64,000 bases of DNA from Citrobacter enshiensis (GCF_029338175.1 NZ_CP119862.1:2418001-2482000); one strand, 5' to 3'; counted from the first letter of the stretch, positions 1-8,758 are shown. Notes: generated by a model from the letters alone, not told the origin. Made by a program: numbers and translations.

Positions 1-100
1 TAAATACAATGAAGATGTCGGAGAATTACATCGCACGGATGCGAACGGTAACCGAATTAAATTACGTTTTGCGACAATGCTGGCGAGAAAAAACGGGTAA
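1..100 (+). CDS. tehB: Tellurite resistance methyltransferase TehB, C-terminal fragment
   Basis: Only the last 32 codons are inside the window (reading frame from base 2, stop TAA at 98-100). The residues, ending [10 protein letters not shown], match the C-terminus I recall for E. coli TehB, an SAM-dependent methyltransferase that protects against tellurite. tehB also precedes ydcL in E. coli, so the synteny agrees. The catalytic domain lies outside the window and cannot be judged. Confidence 0.8.
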
Positions 101-266
101 ATCTGATTGATTTACGATGATTATCATCCACTCTGCGTTCGGTACGGCTTGTTTTTCCGAATGCAGAGATCAAATTTGTGCGGATGATACCATTTTTGGT
201 ACATCGTATTTATTTTCTCTTTGCTATTATTTCAGATGCATATCTTCAAAACTAAGGGATCGTTTC

Positions 267-944
267 ATGTGTGCTCAAACTTTAATAAAAGTTGCAGTGC
301 TTACTGGTTTACTGGCGTTATCAGGCTGTGCGTCTAAAGTCACTCAGCCGGATAAATACTCGGGTTTTTTAAAAGACTATTCTGGTCTTCAGGAAACAAA
401 ATCTGCTACGGGGCATCCGGTTTTACGTTGGGTCGATCCCAATTACAATGCGTCTAAATACGATAGTATCGTTTATAACCCGATTACCTATTACCCGGTT
501 CCTAAACCAAGCACTCAGGTTGGACAGCAAGTACTGGATAAACTGCTGAACTACACCAACACCAAAATGAAAACTGCTATCGGGCAGCGTAAACCGCTGG
601 TCGCGACCCCTGGTCCGCGTAGCCTGATTTTCCGCGGTGCGATTACCGGTGTGGATACCAGCAAAGAAGGGCTGCAATTCTATGAAGTGGTTCCTGTAGC
701 GTTAGTGGTTGCAGGTACGCAGATGGCAACGGGCCACCGCGACATGGATACCCACCTCTACTTTGAAGGTGAACTGATTGACGCGGCAACCAATAAGCCG
801 GTCCTCAAAGTTGTCCGTAAGGGTGAAGGTAAAGACCTGAAAAACGAAAGCACGCCGATGGCGCTCGAAACGTTGAAGCAAGTTGTTGACGACATGGCGA
901 CCGATGCCACCATGTTTGATGTCAATAAACCGGCCCAGAAATAA
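267..944 (+). CDS. ydcL: Outer-membrane-type lipoprotein YdcL (DUF3313 family)
   Basis: The predicted lipoprotein has 225 residues. An open frame extends upstream to 117, but ATG 267 is chosen because it follows an AAGGGA ribosome site and starts a proper lipoprotein signal: a hydrophobic stretch, then the lipobox LSGC with Cys21. Residue +2 after the cysteine is Ala, so the mature protein should be sorted to the outer membrane. Length and sequence fit E. coli YdcL (about 222 residues). Function is unknown. It is monocistronic, followed by a hairpin shared with convergent ydcO. Confidence 0.9.
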   Translation: MCAQTLIKVAVLTGLLALSGCASKVTQPDKYSGFLKDYSGLQETKSATGHPVLRWVDPNYNASKYDSIVYNPITYYPVPKPSTQVGQQVLDKLLNYTNTKMKTAIGQRKPLVATPGPRSLIFRGAITGVDTSKEGLQFYEVVPVALVVAGTQMATGHRDMDTHLYFEGELIDAATNKPVLKVVRKGEGKDLKNESTPMALETLKQVVDDMATDATMFDVNKPAQK

Positions 945-950
945 GATTGC

Positions 951-980
951 TGCGCCATCTTCGGATGGCGCAATTTTTTA
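951..980. terminator. Bidirectional terminator between ydcL and ydcO
   Basis: A 9-bp perfect stem (951-959 with 964-972) around a TTCG loop is followed by a T-run on the + strand. The T-run overlaps the ydcO stop codon at 978-980, so the same element probably ends both convergent transcripts. Confidence 0.8.
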
Positions 981-2147
981 TGCTGTCCGATGTGCCAGGC
1001 GTAACGCGCTATAGCAAATCCCCCCCGCGATGAGTCCCCAAAATGCAGCGCCGATCCCCAGCAACGTCAGTCCGCTTGCTGTCACTAAAAATGTGACGAT
1101 AGCCGCGTCGCGTTCTGTGGCATCAAGCAGCGCCTGATGCAGACTTCCACCAATGGTGCCTAACAGAGCAAGTCCAGCCAGCATCTGAATCCAGGTGGCG
1201 GGCAGGGCGGCCATCAGGCTGGTCACAGAACCGCCAAACACACCCGCCAGCAGATAAAATACCCCCGCCGAGGCTGCCGCCATCCAGCGACGTTTGGCGT
1301 CCGGATGAGCCTCAGGGCTTTGGCAAATCGCCGCGGTAATGGCGGCAATACAAATGGAATAGACGCCAAAGGGGGAGAAGAGCAGCGCCAAAAGCCCGGT
1401 GAAAATGATCAGTGGTGAAACCGGCAACGCATAACCCGAGGCTTTCATGGTGGCGATGCCGGGGGCATTTTGCGACGCCATCGTCACCAGAAACAGCGGT
1501 AACGCCACGCTAAGCGAGTGCGCAAAGGAAAACTGTGGAGCGGTAAAGGTAGGGAGCACCGATGAAAACTGAATATTTTGCGTGACAATGTCACCTTTTA
1601 ACAGCGCAATCACCATCCCCGCCAGCATCGCGGCGATAATGGCATACCGTGGCGCGATGATTTTCATCATCAGCCAGGCGAAAAACATACCGGCACACAA
1701 GACAAACTCACCGTCAAAACGGCTAAAGGCCTGTAAGCCAAAGCGCAGCAGGATCCCCGCCAGCATTGCCGCGGCAAGAGAGTGCGGAATAATCTGCATC
1801 AACCTGGCGAACAGACCGGTAACCCCGCACAGGACAATCAACAGATTGGCGACAATAAAGACGCCGACCGCCTCCTGAAGCGTTAATCCCTGCAGTCCGG
1901 TGACCAGCAACGCCGCGCCAGGGGTCGACCATGCTGTCAGCACTGGTGCGCGATACCACAACGTCAACGCGAGGGTGCTGACGCCCATGGCGATACCAAG
2001 CGCCGTCATCCATCCGGCGATCTGCCCGGTTGTGGCTCCGGCGGCAATTGCCGCTTGCCAGATGATGGCGGCGGAACTCGCGTAGCCCACCAGAACGGCG
2101 ACAAACCCAGACAGCACCGTTGGCAGAGGAAGAGAAAATGAACGCAT
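978..2147 (-). CDS. ydcO: BenE-family benzoate/aromatic inner-membrane transporter YdcO
   Basis: A 389-residue, highly hydrophobic protein with roughly 11-12 predicted membrane segments and many Gly/Ala-rich helices, typical of the BenE (benzoate:H+ symporter) family and collinear with E. coli YdcO. The real substrate is not established. It is transcribed divergently from the regulator gene ydcN across a 94-bp intergenic region that carries two copies of a 16-bp repeat, which suggests control by that regulator. Confidence 0.9.
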   Translation of the reverse strand: MRSFSLPLPTVLSGFVAVLVGYASSAAIIWQAAIAAGATTGQIAGWMTALGIAMGVSTLALTLWYRAPVLTAWSTPGAALLVTGLQGLTLQEAVGVFIVANLLIVLCGVTGLFARLMQIIPHSLAAAMLAGILLRFGLQAFSRFDGEFVLCAGMFFAWLMMKIIAPRYAIIAAMLAGMVIALLKGDIVTQNIQFSSVLPTFTAPQFSFAHSLSVALPLFLVTMASQNAPGIATMKASGYALPVSPLIIFTGLLALLFSPFGVYSICIAAITAAICQSPEAHPDAKRRWMAAASAGVFYLLAGVFGGSVTSLMAALPATWIQMLAGLALLGTIGGSLHQALLDATERDAAIVTFLVTASGLTLLGIGAAFWGLIAGGICYSALRLAHRTA

Positions 2148-2156
2148 GGGGACCCT

Positions 2157-2204
2157 TTTGTGCGTTATAGCGGTCGCTCACTGTAGCATTTGTGCGTTAT
2201 AGCG
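2157..2204. promoter_or_regulatory. Tandem 16-bp direct repeat, candidate SutR (YdcN) operator
   Basis: TTTGTGCGTTATAGCG occurs twice without mismatch, at 2157-2172 and 2189-2204, in the ydcO/ydcN divergent region. The copies start 32 bp apart, about three helical turns, so both face the same side of DNA. XRE-cupin regulators usually bind next to their own gene; assignment to YdcN is inference. Confidence 0.6.
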
Positions 2205-2241
2205 TACAAGTGATAAGCTGAGTCTTTGCGGGAGGAGAAAT

Positions 2242-2778
2242 ATGGACAATCTGACCCACTATCTGGCCACTACCCTGAAAACGCTGCGTCAGCAGCGTGA
2301 ATGGAGTCTGTCGCGTCTGGCCGAGGCGACGGGTGTCTCAAAAGCCATGCTCGGGCAAATAGAACGGAATGAGTCCAGCCCGACGGTGGCAACGTTATGG
2401 AAGATAGCGACCGGTCTGAACGTACCGTTTTCAACCTTTATTTCGCCGCCGGAATCCGTGACGCCGCCTGCATTTGACCCACAACAGCAGGCGATCGTGG
2501 TCACGCCGCTGTTTCCCTGGGACCCAGAGCTCTGTTTTGACCATTTTTCTATTCTGTTGGCTCCGGGCGCGCTCAGTGAATCAACCCCGCATGAACGCGG
2601 CGTTACCGAACATGTGGTGGTCATTTCGGGTCAGTTGGATATGTGTATTAACGGTGAATGGAAAACGCTACAGGCCGGAGAAGGCGTGCGTTTTGCCGGA
2701 GACGCCGCCCATGCGTATCGCAACAGCAGTGGGCAAACCGCGCACTTTCATTCACTCATTCATTACCCACGGAGTTAA
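2242..2778 (+). CDS. ydcN: XRE-cupin transcriptional regulator SutR (YdcN)
   Basis: A 178-residue two-domain regulator. Residues about 10-65 form a Cro/C1-type helix-turn-helix (LAEATGVSKAMLGQIERNES is typical), and residues about 100-175 form a cupin barrel that probably senses a small molecule. In E. coli the ortholog is called SutR and linked to sulfur utilisation genes. A GGAGGAG ribosome site lies just before ATG 2242. The divergent transporter ydcO is a likely local target. Confidence 0.9.
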   Translation: MDNLTHYLATTLKTLRQQREWSLSRLAEATGVSKAMLGQIERNESSPTVATLWKIATGLNVPFSTFISPPESVTPPAFDPQQQAIVVTPLFPWDPELCFDHFSILLAPGALSESTPHERGVTEHVVVISGQLDMCINGEWKTLQAGEGVRFAGDAAHAYRNSSGQTAHFHSLIHYPRS

Positions 2779-2856
2779 TCGGGAAAAGTATTCCGTAAAT
2801 CGGTGCTTCTGACTACAATAACCGCCATTTTGCTGTTATTGGATGGTAATAACTGT

Positions 2857-4818
2857 ATGCGCCAGCAACCTCATCACCTCGAACTGTTAAGCCCGGCCCG
2901 CGACACCGCCATTGCTCGTGAAGCGATTTTGCATGGCGCTGATGCCGTCTATATCGGCGGACCCGGCTTTGGCGCACGTCATAACGCCAGCAACAGCCTG
3001 AAAGATATCGCTGAACTGGTGCCTTTCGCTCACCGCTTTGGGGCGAAGATCTTTGTGACGCTCAATACCATTTTGCATGATGATGAGCTGGAACCCGCGC
3101 AGCGGTTGATTACCGATCTGTATCAGACCGGCGTGGACGCGCTGATTGTGCAGGATATGGGGATTCTGGAACTGGATATCCCGCCCATTGAACTGCATGC
3201 CAGTACCCAGTGCGATATTCGCAGCGTTGAGAAAGCGAAGTTTCTTGCTGATGTTGGTTTTACCCAGATTGTGCTGGCGCGCGAACTGAGTCTGAGCCAA
3301 ATTCAGGCGATCCACCAGGCAACCGACGCCACGATTGAGTTTTTCGTCCACGGCGCGCTCTGTGTTGCGTATTCCGGACAGTGTTATATCTCTCATGCGC
3401 AGACCGGACGTAGCGCTAACCGTGGCGATTGTTCCCAGGCCTGCCGACTGCCGTATACACTCAAAGACGATCAGGGACGGATCGTGTCCTATGAAAAACA
3501 CCTGTTATCGATGAAAGATAACGACCAGACGGCCAATCTGGGGGCGTTGATTGACGCCGGTGTGCGTTCCTTCAAGATTGAAGGACGCTACAAAGACATG
3601 AGCTACGTGAAGAATATCACCGCCCATTACCGGCAGATGCTGGATGCGATTATCGACGATCGTAGCGACCTGGCCCGGGCGTCAGCGGGACGTACTGAAC
3701 ATTTCTTTATTCCCTCGACGGACAAAACGTTCCATCGTGGCAGCACCGATTACTTTGTGAATGATCGCAAAGGCGACATTGGCGCCTTTGATTCGCCGAA
3801 ATTTATTGGTCTTCCGGTCGGTGAAGTTCTGAAAGTGGCGAAAGACCATCTGGACGTCGAAGTCACGGAACCGCTGGCAAACGGTGACGGGTTAAATGTG
3901 CTGATCAAGCGTGACGTGGTCGGTTTTCGCGCCAATACTGTTGAAAAAACGGGGCAGAATCGTTATCGCGTCTGGCCAAATGAGATGCCGGCTGATCTGC
4001 ACAAGGTGCGCCCGCATCACCCGCTCAATCGTAACCTGGACCACAACTGGCAGCAGGCATTAACGAAAACCTCCAGCGAGCGCCGCGTGGCGGTAGATAT
4101 TGAACTGGGCGGCTGGCAGGAACAACTGATCCTGACGCTGACCAGCGAAGAGGGCGTCAGCATCACGCATAGTCTGGACGGTCAGTTCGACGAAGCCAAC
4201 AATGCTGAAAAAGCGCTGAGCAACCTGAAAGACGGCTTAGCCAAACTGGGGCAGACGATGTACTACGCCCGCAACGTTGAGGTGACGCTGCCCGGCGCGT
4301 TGTTTGTGCCGAACAGTGTGCTTAACCAGTTCCGGCGGGAAGCCACCGAGATGCTGGACGTTGCACGTCTCGCCAACTATCAGCGCGGCCACCGTAAACC
4401 GGTGGCGGAGCCCACACCGGTATACCCGGAAGCGCATCTCAGTTTCCTGGCGAACGTCTATAACCGCAAGGCGCGTGAGTTTTACCACCGTTATGGTGTG
4501 CAACTGATTGATTCCGCTTATGAAGCGCATGAAGAAAAAGGTGACGTACCGGTGATGATCACCAAGCACTGTCTGCGTTTTGCGTTTAACCTGTGCCCGA
4601 AACAGGCGAAAGGCAATATCAAGAGCTGGAAGGCCACGCCTATGCAACTGGTCCACGGCGATGAAGTGCTGACGCTGAAGTTTGATTGCCGTCCGTGTGA
4701 AATGCATGTGATCGGCAAGATCAAAAACCATATTCTGAAAATGCCGATGCCGGGGAGTGTGGTGGCGTCGGTCAGCCCGGAAGAACTGATGAAAACGCTG
4801 CCGAAGCGTAAAGGTTAA
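2857..4818 (+). CDS. rlhA: 23S rRNA 5-hydroxycytidine C2501 synthase RlhA (U32 family)
   Basis: With start ATG 2857 the protein has 653 residues, the same length as E. coli RlhA (YdcP). The open frame reaches back to 2803, but the extra 18 codons are not conserved. It belongs to peptidase family U32 but acts as an RNA-modifying enzyme: it hydroxylates C2501 of 23S rRNA. Cys169, Cys176, Cys192 and Cys196 form a clustered motif typical of U32 iron-sulfur proteins. The C-terminal third holds the collagenase-like U32 extension. It is followed immediately by convergent yncJ. Confidence 0.93.
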   Translation: MRQQPHHLELLSPARDTAIAREAILHGADAVYIGGPGFGARHNASNSLKDIAELVPFAHRFGAKIFVTLNTILHDDELEPAQRLITDLYQTGVDALIVQDMGILELDIPPIELHASTQCDIRSVEKAKFLADVGFTQIVLARELSLSQIQAIHQATDATIEFFVHGALCVAYSGQCYISHAQTGRSANRGDCSQACRLPYTLKDDQGRIVSYEKHLLSMKDNDQTANLGALIDAGVRSFKIEGRYKDMSYVKNITAHYRQMLDAIIDDRSDLARASAGRTEHFFIPSTDKTFHRGSTDYFVNDRKGDIGAFDSPKFIGLPVGEVLKVAKDHLDVEVTEPLANGDGLNVLIKRDVVGFRANTVEKTGQNRYRVWPNEMPADLHKVRPHHPLNRNLDHNWQQALTKTSSERRVAVDIELGGWQEQLILTLTSEEGVSITHSLDGQFDEANNAEKALSNLKDGLAKLGQTMYYARNVEVTLPGALFVPNSVLNQFRREATEMLDVARLANYQRGHRKPVAEPTPVYPEAHLSFLANVYNRKAREFYHRYGVQLIDSAYEAHEEKGDVPVMITKHCLRFAFNLCPKQAKGNIKSWKATPMQLVHGDEVLTLKFDCRPCEMHVIGKIKNHILKMPMPGSVVASVSPEELMKTLPKRKG

Positions 4819-4821
4819 GTT

Positions 4822-5055
4822 TTAGCGAAAATGGGTTTCAGGTTTGCGTGATTTTTGCCAGTAGTGGTGTTCGCGCAAGCCTTCCGCAGATTCTTCCGCC
4901 ACCGTACGAAGTTCATCGCTGTCCGCCTCATGGCGAAGCTGATGATCCACGTTCTTTACCCACAAAAATGTGTGCCCTTTGTGTCCCGCCATCAACTGAC
5001 CTGAAAACAGCGCGCAGGTTAGCAACATCACTGATAACGCTTTCGTAAACATCAT
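4822..5055 (-). CDS. yncJ: Small secreted protein YncJ (DUF2554)
   Basis: A 77-residue protein with a clear Sec signal peptide (hydrophobic core followed by cleavage near MAG-HKG), then a short charged His-rich mature part. It matches E. coli YncJ, a periplasmic protein reported as Cpx-regulated, of unknown function. The gene stops 3 bp after rlhA ends, in convergent orientation. Confidence 0.85.
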   Translation of the reverse strand: MMFTKALSVMLLTCALFSGQLMAGHKGHTFLWVKNVDHQLRHEADSDELRTVAEESAEGLREHHYWQKSRKPETHFR

Positions 5056-5198
5056 GCCACCGTCTGATTACCTTTTGCGGCTATCTTGCCCATGGTTTCG
5101 TCGGGTTATTATTCAAAAACTCAAATTTGCGAAAAGAATATGTCAACGTGTGCTGAAGAATGGCATGCGCCGGGAGCGGGCAGCCCCCGGCACTCGGA

Positions 5199-5327
5199 CT
5201 AATGCGATTTAAACCCAGCGGCGCTCATCAATACGCGAAAGAACATGCCCACGGCGGCCAGCGCTAATACGCTGCCTCCCCACAGGATCGCCAACCACAT
5301 CAACCGCTTCCAGACTGAGTGTTCCAT
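5199..5327 (-). CDS. 42-residue membrane peptide of the bd-type oxidase (DUF2474-like, CydX-type)
   Basis: A small protein beginning MEHSVWKRLM, with one membrane helix (about residues 11-33) and a short tail. Its ATG overlaps the stop of the CydB-like gene by one base (TGATG), so it is translationally coupled. Its position matches that of CydX/AppX-type accessory subunits in bd oxidases, and its pattern resembles DUF2474 peptides found beside cyanide-insensitive oxidases. An in-frame upstream extension to 5501 runs inside the CydB-like gene and is not credible. Confidence 0.75.
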   Translation of the reverse strand: MEHSVWKRLMWLAILWGGSVLALAAVGMFFRVLMSAAGFKSH

Positions 5328-6337
5328 CAATGATACCCCTCGCCATGTTGAACTTTTCCACGAAAAACGTAATAGCTCCAGAAGGTGTAAACCAGGATGA
5401 TAGGGATAATCAGTAGTGCGCCAACCAACATAAAGCCCTGACTTTGTGCGGGTGCCGCCGCCTGCCATAGGGTGATAGAAGGCGGAATAATGTGCGGCCA
5501 AATACTGATCCCCAGGCCACTGAAGCCGAGGAAAATCAGCCCTAATGTCAGGACAAACGGCAGCGCATGGCTCTCAGGCTGGTTCAGCGACCGCCACAGC
5601 CACAGGCTACACAACCCAACGAGCACCGGCACGGGCAGCAGGAACCACAGATTCGGCAGGCTAAACCAGCGGACGGCAATTTCACTGTGCGCCAGCGGCG
5701 TCCAGAGACTGATGACCGCAATCACCAGCAGTAAAGCCATCAGCAATTTTTTCGCCGCCGCCCGCATTTTATCCTGCAAGGGATTCTCGCTCTTCATGAC
5801 CAGCCAGGTTGCGCCCAGTAACGCGTAGGCCACGACCAGTCCGGCACCGCAAAATAGCGTGAAGGGCGTCAGCCAGTCGAATGGCCCTCCGCTGTAGCTG
5901 CGTCCGGTGACAGAAAAGCCGTTGATCACCGCGCCGACGACAACTCCCTGCGCGAACGTCGCGAGTATCGATCCGCCCAGAAAGGCTTTGTCCCAGAAAG
6001 GTCGGTGCGCAGGCGTGGCCTTGAAACGAAACTCAAAGGCGACGCCGCGGAAGATTAATCCAATCAGCATCAGCGTGAGCGGGATGGTCAGTGCGTCGAC
6101 AATCACCGCATAGGCCAGCGGAAAGGCGCCGAATAATCCCGCGCCGCCCAGCACCAGCCAGGTTTCATTACCGTCCCATACCGGGGCGACGCTATTCACC
6201 ATCACATCACGATCGTCGGCATCCCGGGTGGCGGGAAACAGGATGCCGATCCCCAAATCGAAGCCGTCCATCACGATATACATCAGCGTGGCGAACACGA
6301 TGATAACAAACCAAATTACTGATAAATCAATACCCAT
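5327..6337 (-). CDS. Cytochrome bd-type quinol oxidase subunit II (CydB/CioB/CyxB-like)
   Basis: 336 residues, with membrane helices throughout and the family signature near the N-terminus (MDGFDLGIGILF, then WDGNETWLVLGG). The start overlaps the stop of the subunit I gene by one base (TAATG). Subunit II lacks hemes in most bd enzymes but is required for assembly. This is not the housekeeping cydB; it most resembles the cyanide-insensitive oxidase type, like the Salmonella CyxAB enzyme. In E. coli K-12 nothing comparable lies between yncJ and hicA. Confidence 0.88.
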   Translation of the reverse strand: MGIDLSVIWFVIIVFATLMYIVMDGFDLGIGILFPATRDADDRDVMVNSVAPVWDGNETWLVLGGAGLFGAFPLAYAVIVDALTIPLTLMLIGLIFRGVAFEFRFKATPAHRPFWDKAFLGGSILATFAQGVVVGAVINGFSVTGRSYSGGPFDWLTPFTLFCGAGLVVAYALLGATWLVMKSENPLQDKMRAAAKKLLMALLLVIAVISLWTPLAHSEIAVRWFSLPNLWFLLPVPVLVGLCSLWLWRSLNQPESHALPFVLTLGLIFLGFSGLGISIWPHIIPPSITLWQAAAPAQSQGFMLVGALLIIPIILVYTFWSYYVFRGKVQHGEGYH

Positions 6338-7740
6338 TAGCGATGTGCCTCTTGTTGAGAATCGAGGACAGCGGCAGAAAGCGGCCGCGCAGGCGTACCG
6401 GTTGGCGGAAGGGTTGGGTCATCTTCCTGCGGTCCTTTGCGAATAAGCCGGATCATGTAGCTGTAGCCGACGCCAAACACGGAACTGTAGACCACAAAGA
6501 AGCCCAACAGACTGATGCTCATGTGCAGGTCGCCATGGGCAGAGACGGCATCGGCGGTGCGTTGCAGGCCATAAACCACCCAGGGCTGGCGACCGACTTC
6601 GGTCGTTACCCATCCGGCCAGAATGGCGATTAATCCAGAGGGCCCCATCCATAACGCAAAGCGCAGGAACGGTCGCGAGCTGTATAGCCGTTCTCTGTAG
6701 CGCAACCATAGCGCGAGGCTGCCCAACAGAATCATCAACATGCCCAGCCCAGCCATAATGCGGAACGACCAGAACACCATGGTTGAATTCGGGCGATCCT
6801 CTTTTGCAAACTCTTTCAGCGCGGGGACCTGTTTATCCAGACTGTGCGTGAGGATCAGGCTACCCAGCGCGGGGATCGCCAGCCCGTAGCGGGTGCGTTC
6901 CTGCTCCATATCCGGCCAGCCAAACAGGAGAAGTGGCGTGGGCTCGCCGGGAGGATTCTCCCAGTGACCTTCGATGGCGGCGATTTTCGCCGGCTGATGC
7001 TTCAGGGTGTTCAGCCCGTGCATATCGCCGATCACTGCCTGGATTGGCGCGACGATTAAGGTCATCCACAGCGCCATCGAAAACATCGCGCGTATGGCGG
7101 GCGTGTTATTACCGCGCAACAGGTGCCAGGCTGCAGAAGCGGCCACGAACAACGCGCTGCTCAGGAATGCCGCCACCGACATATGCAACAGACGATAGGG
7201 GAAAGAAGGATTGAAAATGACGGCAAACCAGTCAACCGGCACGACCTGACCGTTGACGATTTCATACCCTTGCGGCGTCTGCATCCAGCTGTTTGAGGCG
7301 AGGATCCAGAAGGTTGAAATAATGGTGCCCAGCGCCACCATGCAGGTAGAGAAAAAGTGCAGGCCGGGGCCGACTTTGTGCCAGCCAAACAGCATCACGC
7401 CGAGGAATCCCGCCTCCAGGAAGAAGGCCGTCAGCACTTCATAGGTGAGCAACGGGCCGGTAATACTGCCCGCGAATTCGGAAAAACCGCTCCAGTTGGT
7501 GCCAAACTGGTAGGCCATCACCAGGCCGGAGACGACCCCCATACCAAAATTGACGGCGAAGATTTTCGACCAAAAATGGTACAGCGAACGCCAGGTGGGA
7601 TTTTTCGTTTTCAGCCAAAGGCCTTCCAGTACCGCCAGATAGCTGGCGAGCCCAATGGTAATCGCGGGAAAAATAATGTGGAAAGAAACCGTAAACGCGA
7701 ACTGGATCCGCGCCAGGTGAAACGCATCAAGACCGAACAT
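6337..7740 (-). CDS. Cytochrome bd-type quinol oxidase subunit I, short Q-loop (CydA/CioA/CyxA-like)
   Basis: 467 residues from ATG 7740, which has GGAG six bases upstream; a GTG at 7752 overlaps that ribosome site and is rejected. His21 and His186 sit where the b595 and b558 heme ligands of CydA are expected, and GRQPW marks the quinol side. The protein is about 55 residues shorter than E. coli CydA, mostly in the Q-loop, as in CIO-type oxidases. It should reduce O2 to water at the inner membrane with high affinity or inhibitor tolerance. It heads a three-gene coupled operon. Confidence 0.9.
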   Translation of the reverse strand: MFGLDAFHLARIQFAFTVSFHIIFPAITIGLASYLAVLEGLWLKTKNPTWRSLYHFWSKIFAVNFGMGVVSGLVMAYQFGTNWSGFSEFAGSITGPLLTYEVLTAFFLEAGFLGVMLFGWHKVGPGLHFFSTCMVALGTIISTFWILASNSWMQTPQGYEIVNGQVVPVDWFAVIFNPSFPYRLLHMSVAAFLSSALFVAASAAWHLLRGNNTPAIRAMFSMALWMTLIVAPIQAVIGDMHGLNTLKHQPAKIAAIEGHWENPPGEPTPLLLFGWPDMEQERTRYGLAIPALGSLILTHSLDKQVPALKEFAKEDRPNSTMVFWSFRIMAGLGMLMILLGSLALWLRYRERLYSSRPFLRFALWMGPSGLIAILAGWVTTEVGRQPWVVYGLQRTADAVSAHGDLHMSISLLGFFVVYSSVFGVGYSYMIRLIRKGPQEDDPTLPPTGTPARPLSAAVLDSQQEAHR

Positions 7741-7825
7741 GCCTAACTCCACAGGGAAAATTGATTCAGCGCAATTTTAAGCGCCCGGCATGTTCAGTGG
7801 CAGAAACAGAATCTGCTTATTTAAC

Positions 7826-7848
7826 CATAACAGTTGCACGCTGTTATG
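7826..7848. promoter_or_regulatory. Inverted repeat upstream of the bd-oxidase operon
   Basis: CATAACAG (7826-7833) and CTGTTATG (7841-7848) form a perfect 8-bp inverted repeat with a 7-bp spacer, about 90 bp before the subunit I start. The ten bases CATAACAGTT recur at 8680-8689 upstream of ydcR. A regulator site is plausible; the binder is unknown. Confidence 0.4.
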
Positions 7849-7953
7849 AGTTGTGGCTGACAAACGCGATTCTGGAATCCGCGTTCCCATTTTTCAATGT
7901 CGCGGACGCAGGATGAAGAAAAGCGTGGTATAGATGCTAAAAAGAGAGGCAGG

Positions 7954-7984
7954 TAAACATAAACGTTTACTTTGTGGTTATAAT
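7954..7984 (+). promoter_or_regulatory. Probable hicAB promoter with palindromic operator
   Basis: A perfect -10 box TATAAT (7979-7984) lies 18 bp before the hicA GTG. Just upstream is the 10-bp palindrome TAAACGTTTA (7960-7969), flanked by GTAAAC/GTTTAC arms. HicB-type antitoxins repress their own promoters, so this is the natural operator candidate. Confidence 0.55.
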
Positions 7985-8001
7985 ACACCGTTGGGGGCGC
8001 A

Positions 8002-8178
8002 GTGAAGCAAAGCGAATTAAGACGCTGGCTTGAATCTCAGGGCGTTGAAGTGACAAATGGCGCGAACCATTTGAAACTGAGATATCACGGGAAACGCAGC
8101 GTCATGCCCAGACATCCCGGCGATGAGATAAAAGAACCGTTGCGTAAAGCCATACTTAAGCAACTGGGTTTGCGTTGA
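8002..8178 (+). CDS. hicA: HicA mRNA interferase toxin
   Basis: A 58-residue protein starting at GTG 8002, the size I recall for E. coli HicA. It has the dsRBD-like HicA fold, with the active-site histidine at residue 23 (NGANHLKL) and a basic surface (HGKRSVMPRHPG). HicA cleaves mRNA in a ribosome-independent way when not held by HicB. The antitoxin gene follows 26 bp downstream in the same transcript. The weak GTG start may keep toxin synthesis low. Confidence 0.92.
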   Translation: MKQSELRRWLESQGVEVTNGANHLKLRYHGKRSVMPRHPGDEIKEPLRKAILKQLGLR

Positions 8179-8204
8179 TCATCACGGATAAAGAGGTTGA
8201 CCAC

Positions 8205-8642
8205 ATGCGAGAGTCTCAAATCATTATGCGCTATCCCGTCAATTTAACGCCTGCGCCAGAAGGCGGTTATGTCGTGTCGTTCCCGGACATCCCGGAGGCA
8301 TTAACACAGGGTGATACGCGTCAGGAATCTTTAGAGGCGGCCTTCGATGCGCTGATGACCGCGTTAGAATTTTATTTTGAAGACAATGAACCGATACCGC
8401 AGCCTTCGGTGCTTTGCGATGCGGACGCTTACGTAGACGTCCCGCTAAGCGTGACCTCCAAGATTTTGTTACTCAACGCATTTCTGGAATCAAGCATCAC
8501 GCAGCAGGAGTTGGCAACGCGGATTGGTAAGCCAAAACAAGAAATTACCCGGCTCTTTGATTTACGCCATTCGACGAAAATCGATACCGTTCAGGCTGCA
8601 GCCAAAGCGCTGGGGAAAGAGCTGAAGTTGACGCTAGTGTGA
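8205..8642 (+). CDS. hicB: HicB antitoxin and autorepressor
   Basis: 145 residues from ATG 8205, which is preceded by AGAGG at good spacing; ATG 8226 (MRYPVNLTP) is an alternative start that gives the 138-residue form. The N-terminal half is the degenerate RNase H-like HicB fold (YVVSFPDIPEALTQGDT), and the C-terminal half is a helix-turn-helix (QQELATRIGKPKQEITRLFD). It neutralises HicA and is expected to bind the palindrome before hicA. Confidence 0.93.
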   Translation: MRESQIIMRYPVNLTPAPEGGYVVSFPDIPEALTQGDTRQESLEAAFDALMTALEFYFEDNEPIPQPSVLCDADAYVDVPLSVTSKILLLNAFLESSITQQELATRIGKPKQEITRLFDLRHSTKIDTVQAAAKALGKELKLTLV

Positions 8643-8758
8643 CAGACAAAGCGGGTATGAGGTTCTGAGCTAAATTGTTCATAACAGTTATCAAAAACCA
8701 GGCAATTATGTAAACTGATATACACTACGTTTATCCCTGTACGCCTTCAGGAAGAGAA

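Noticed and set aside
117-266. Upstream extension of ydcL
   Set aside because: It would bury the lipoprotein signal peptide in the middle of the protein.
7741-7752. GTG start four codons upstream in the oxidase subunit I gene
   Set aside because: The GTG overlaps the GGAG ribosome site that serves ATG 7740, and family members begin at MFGLDA.
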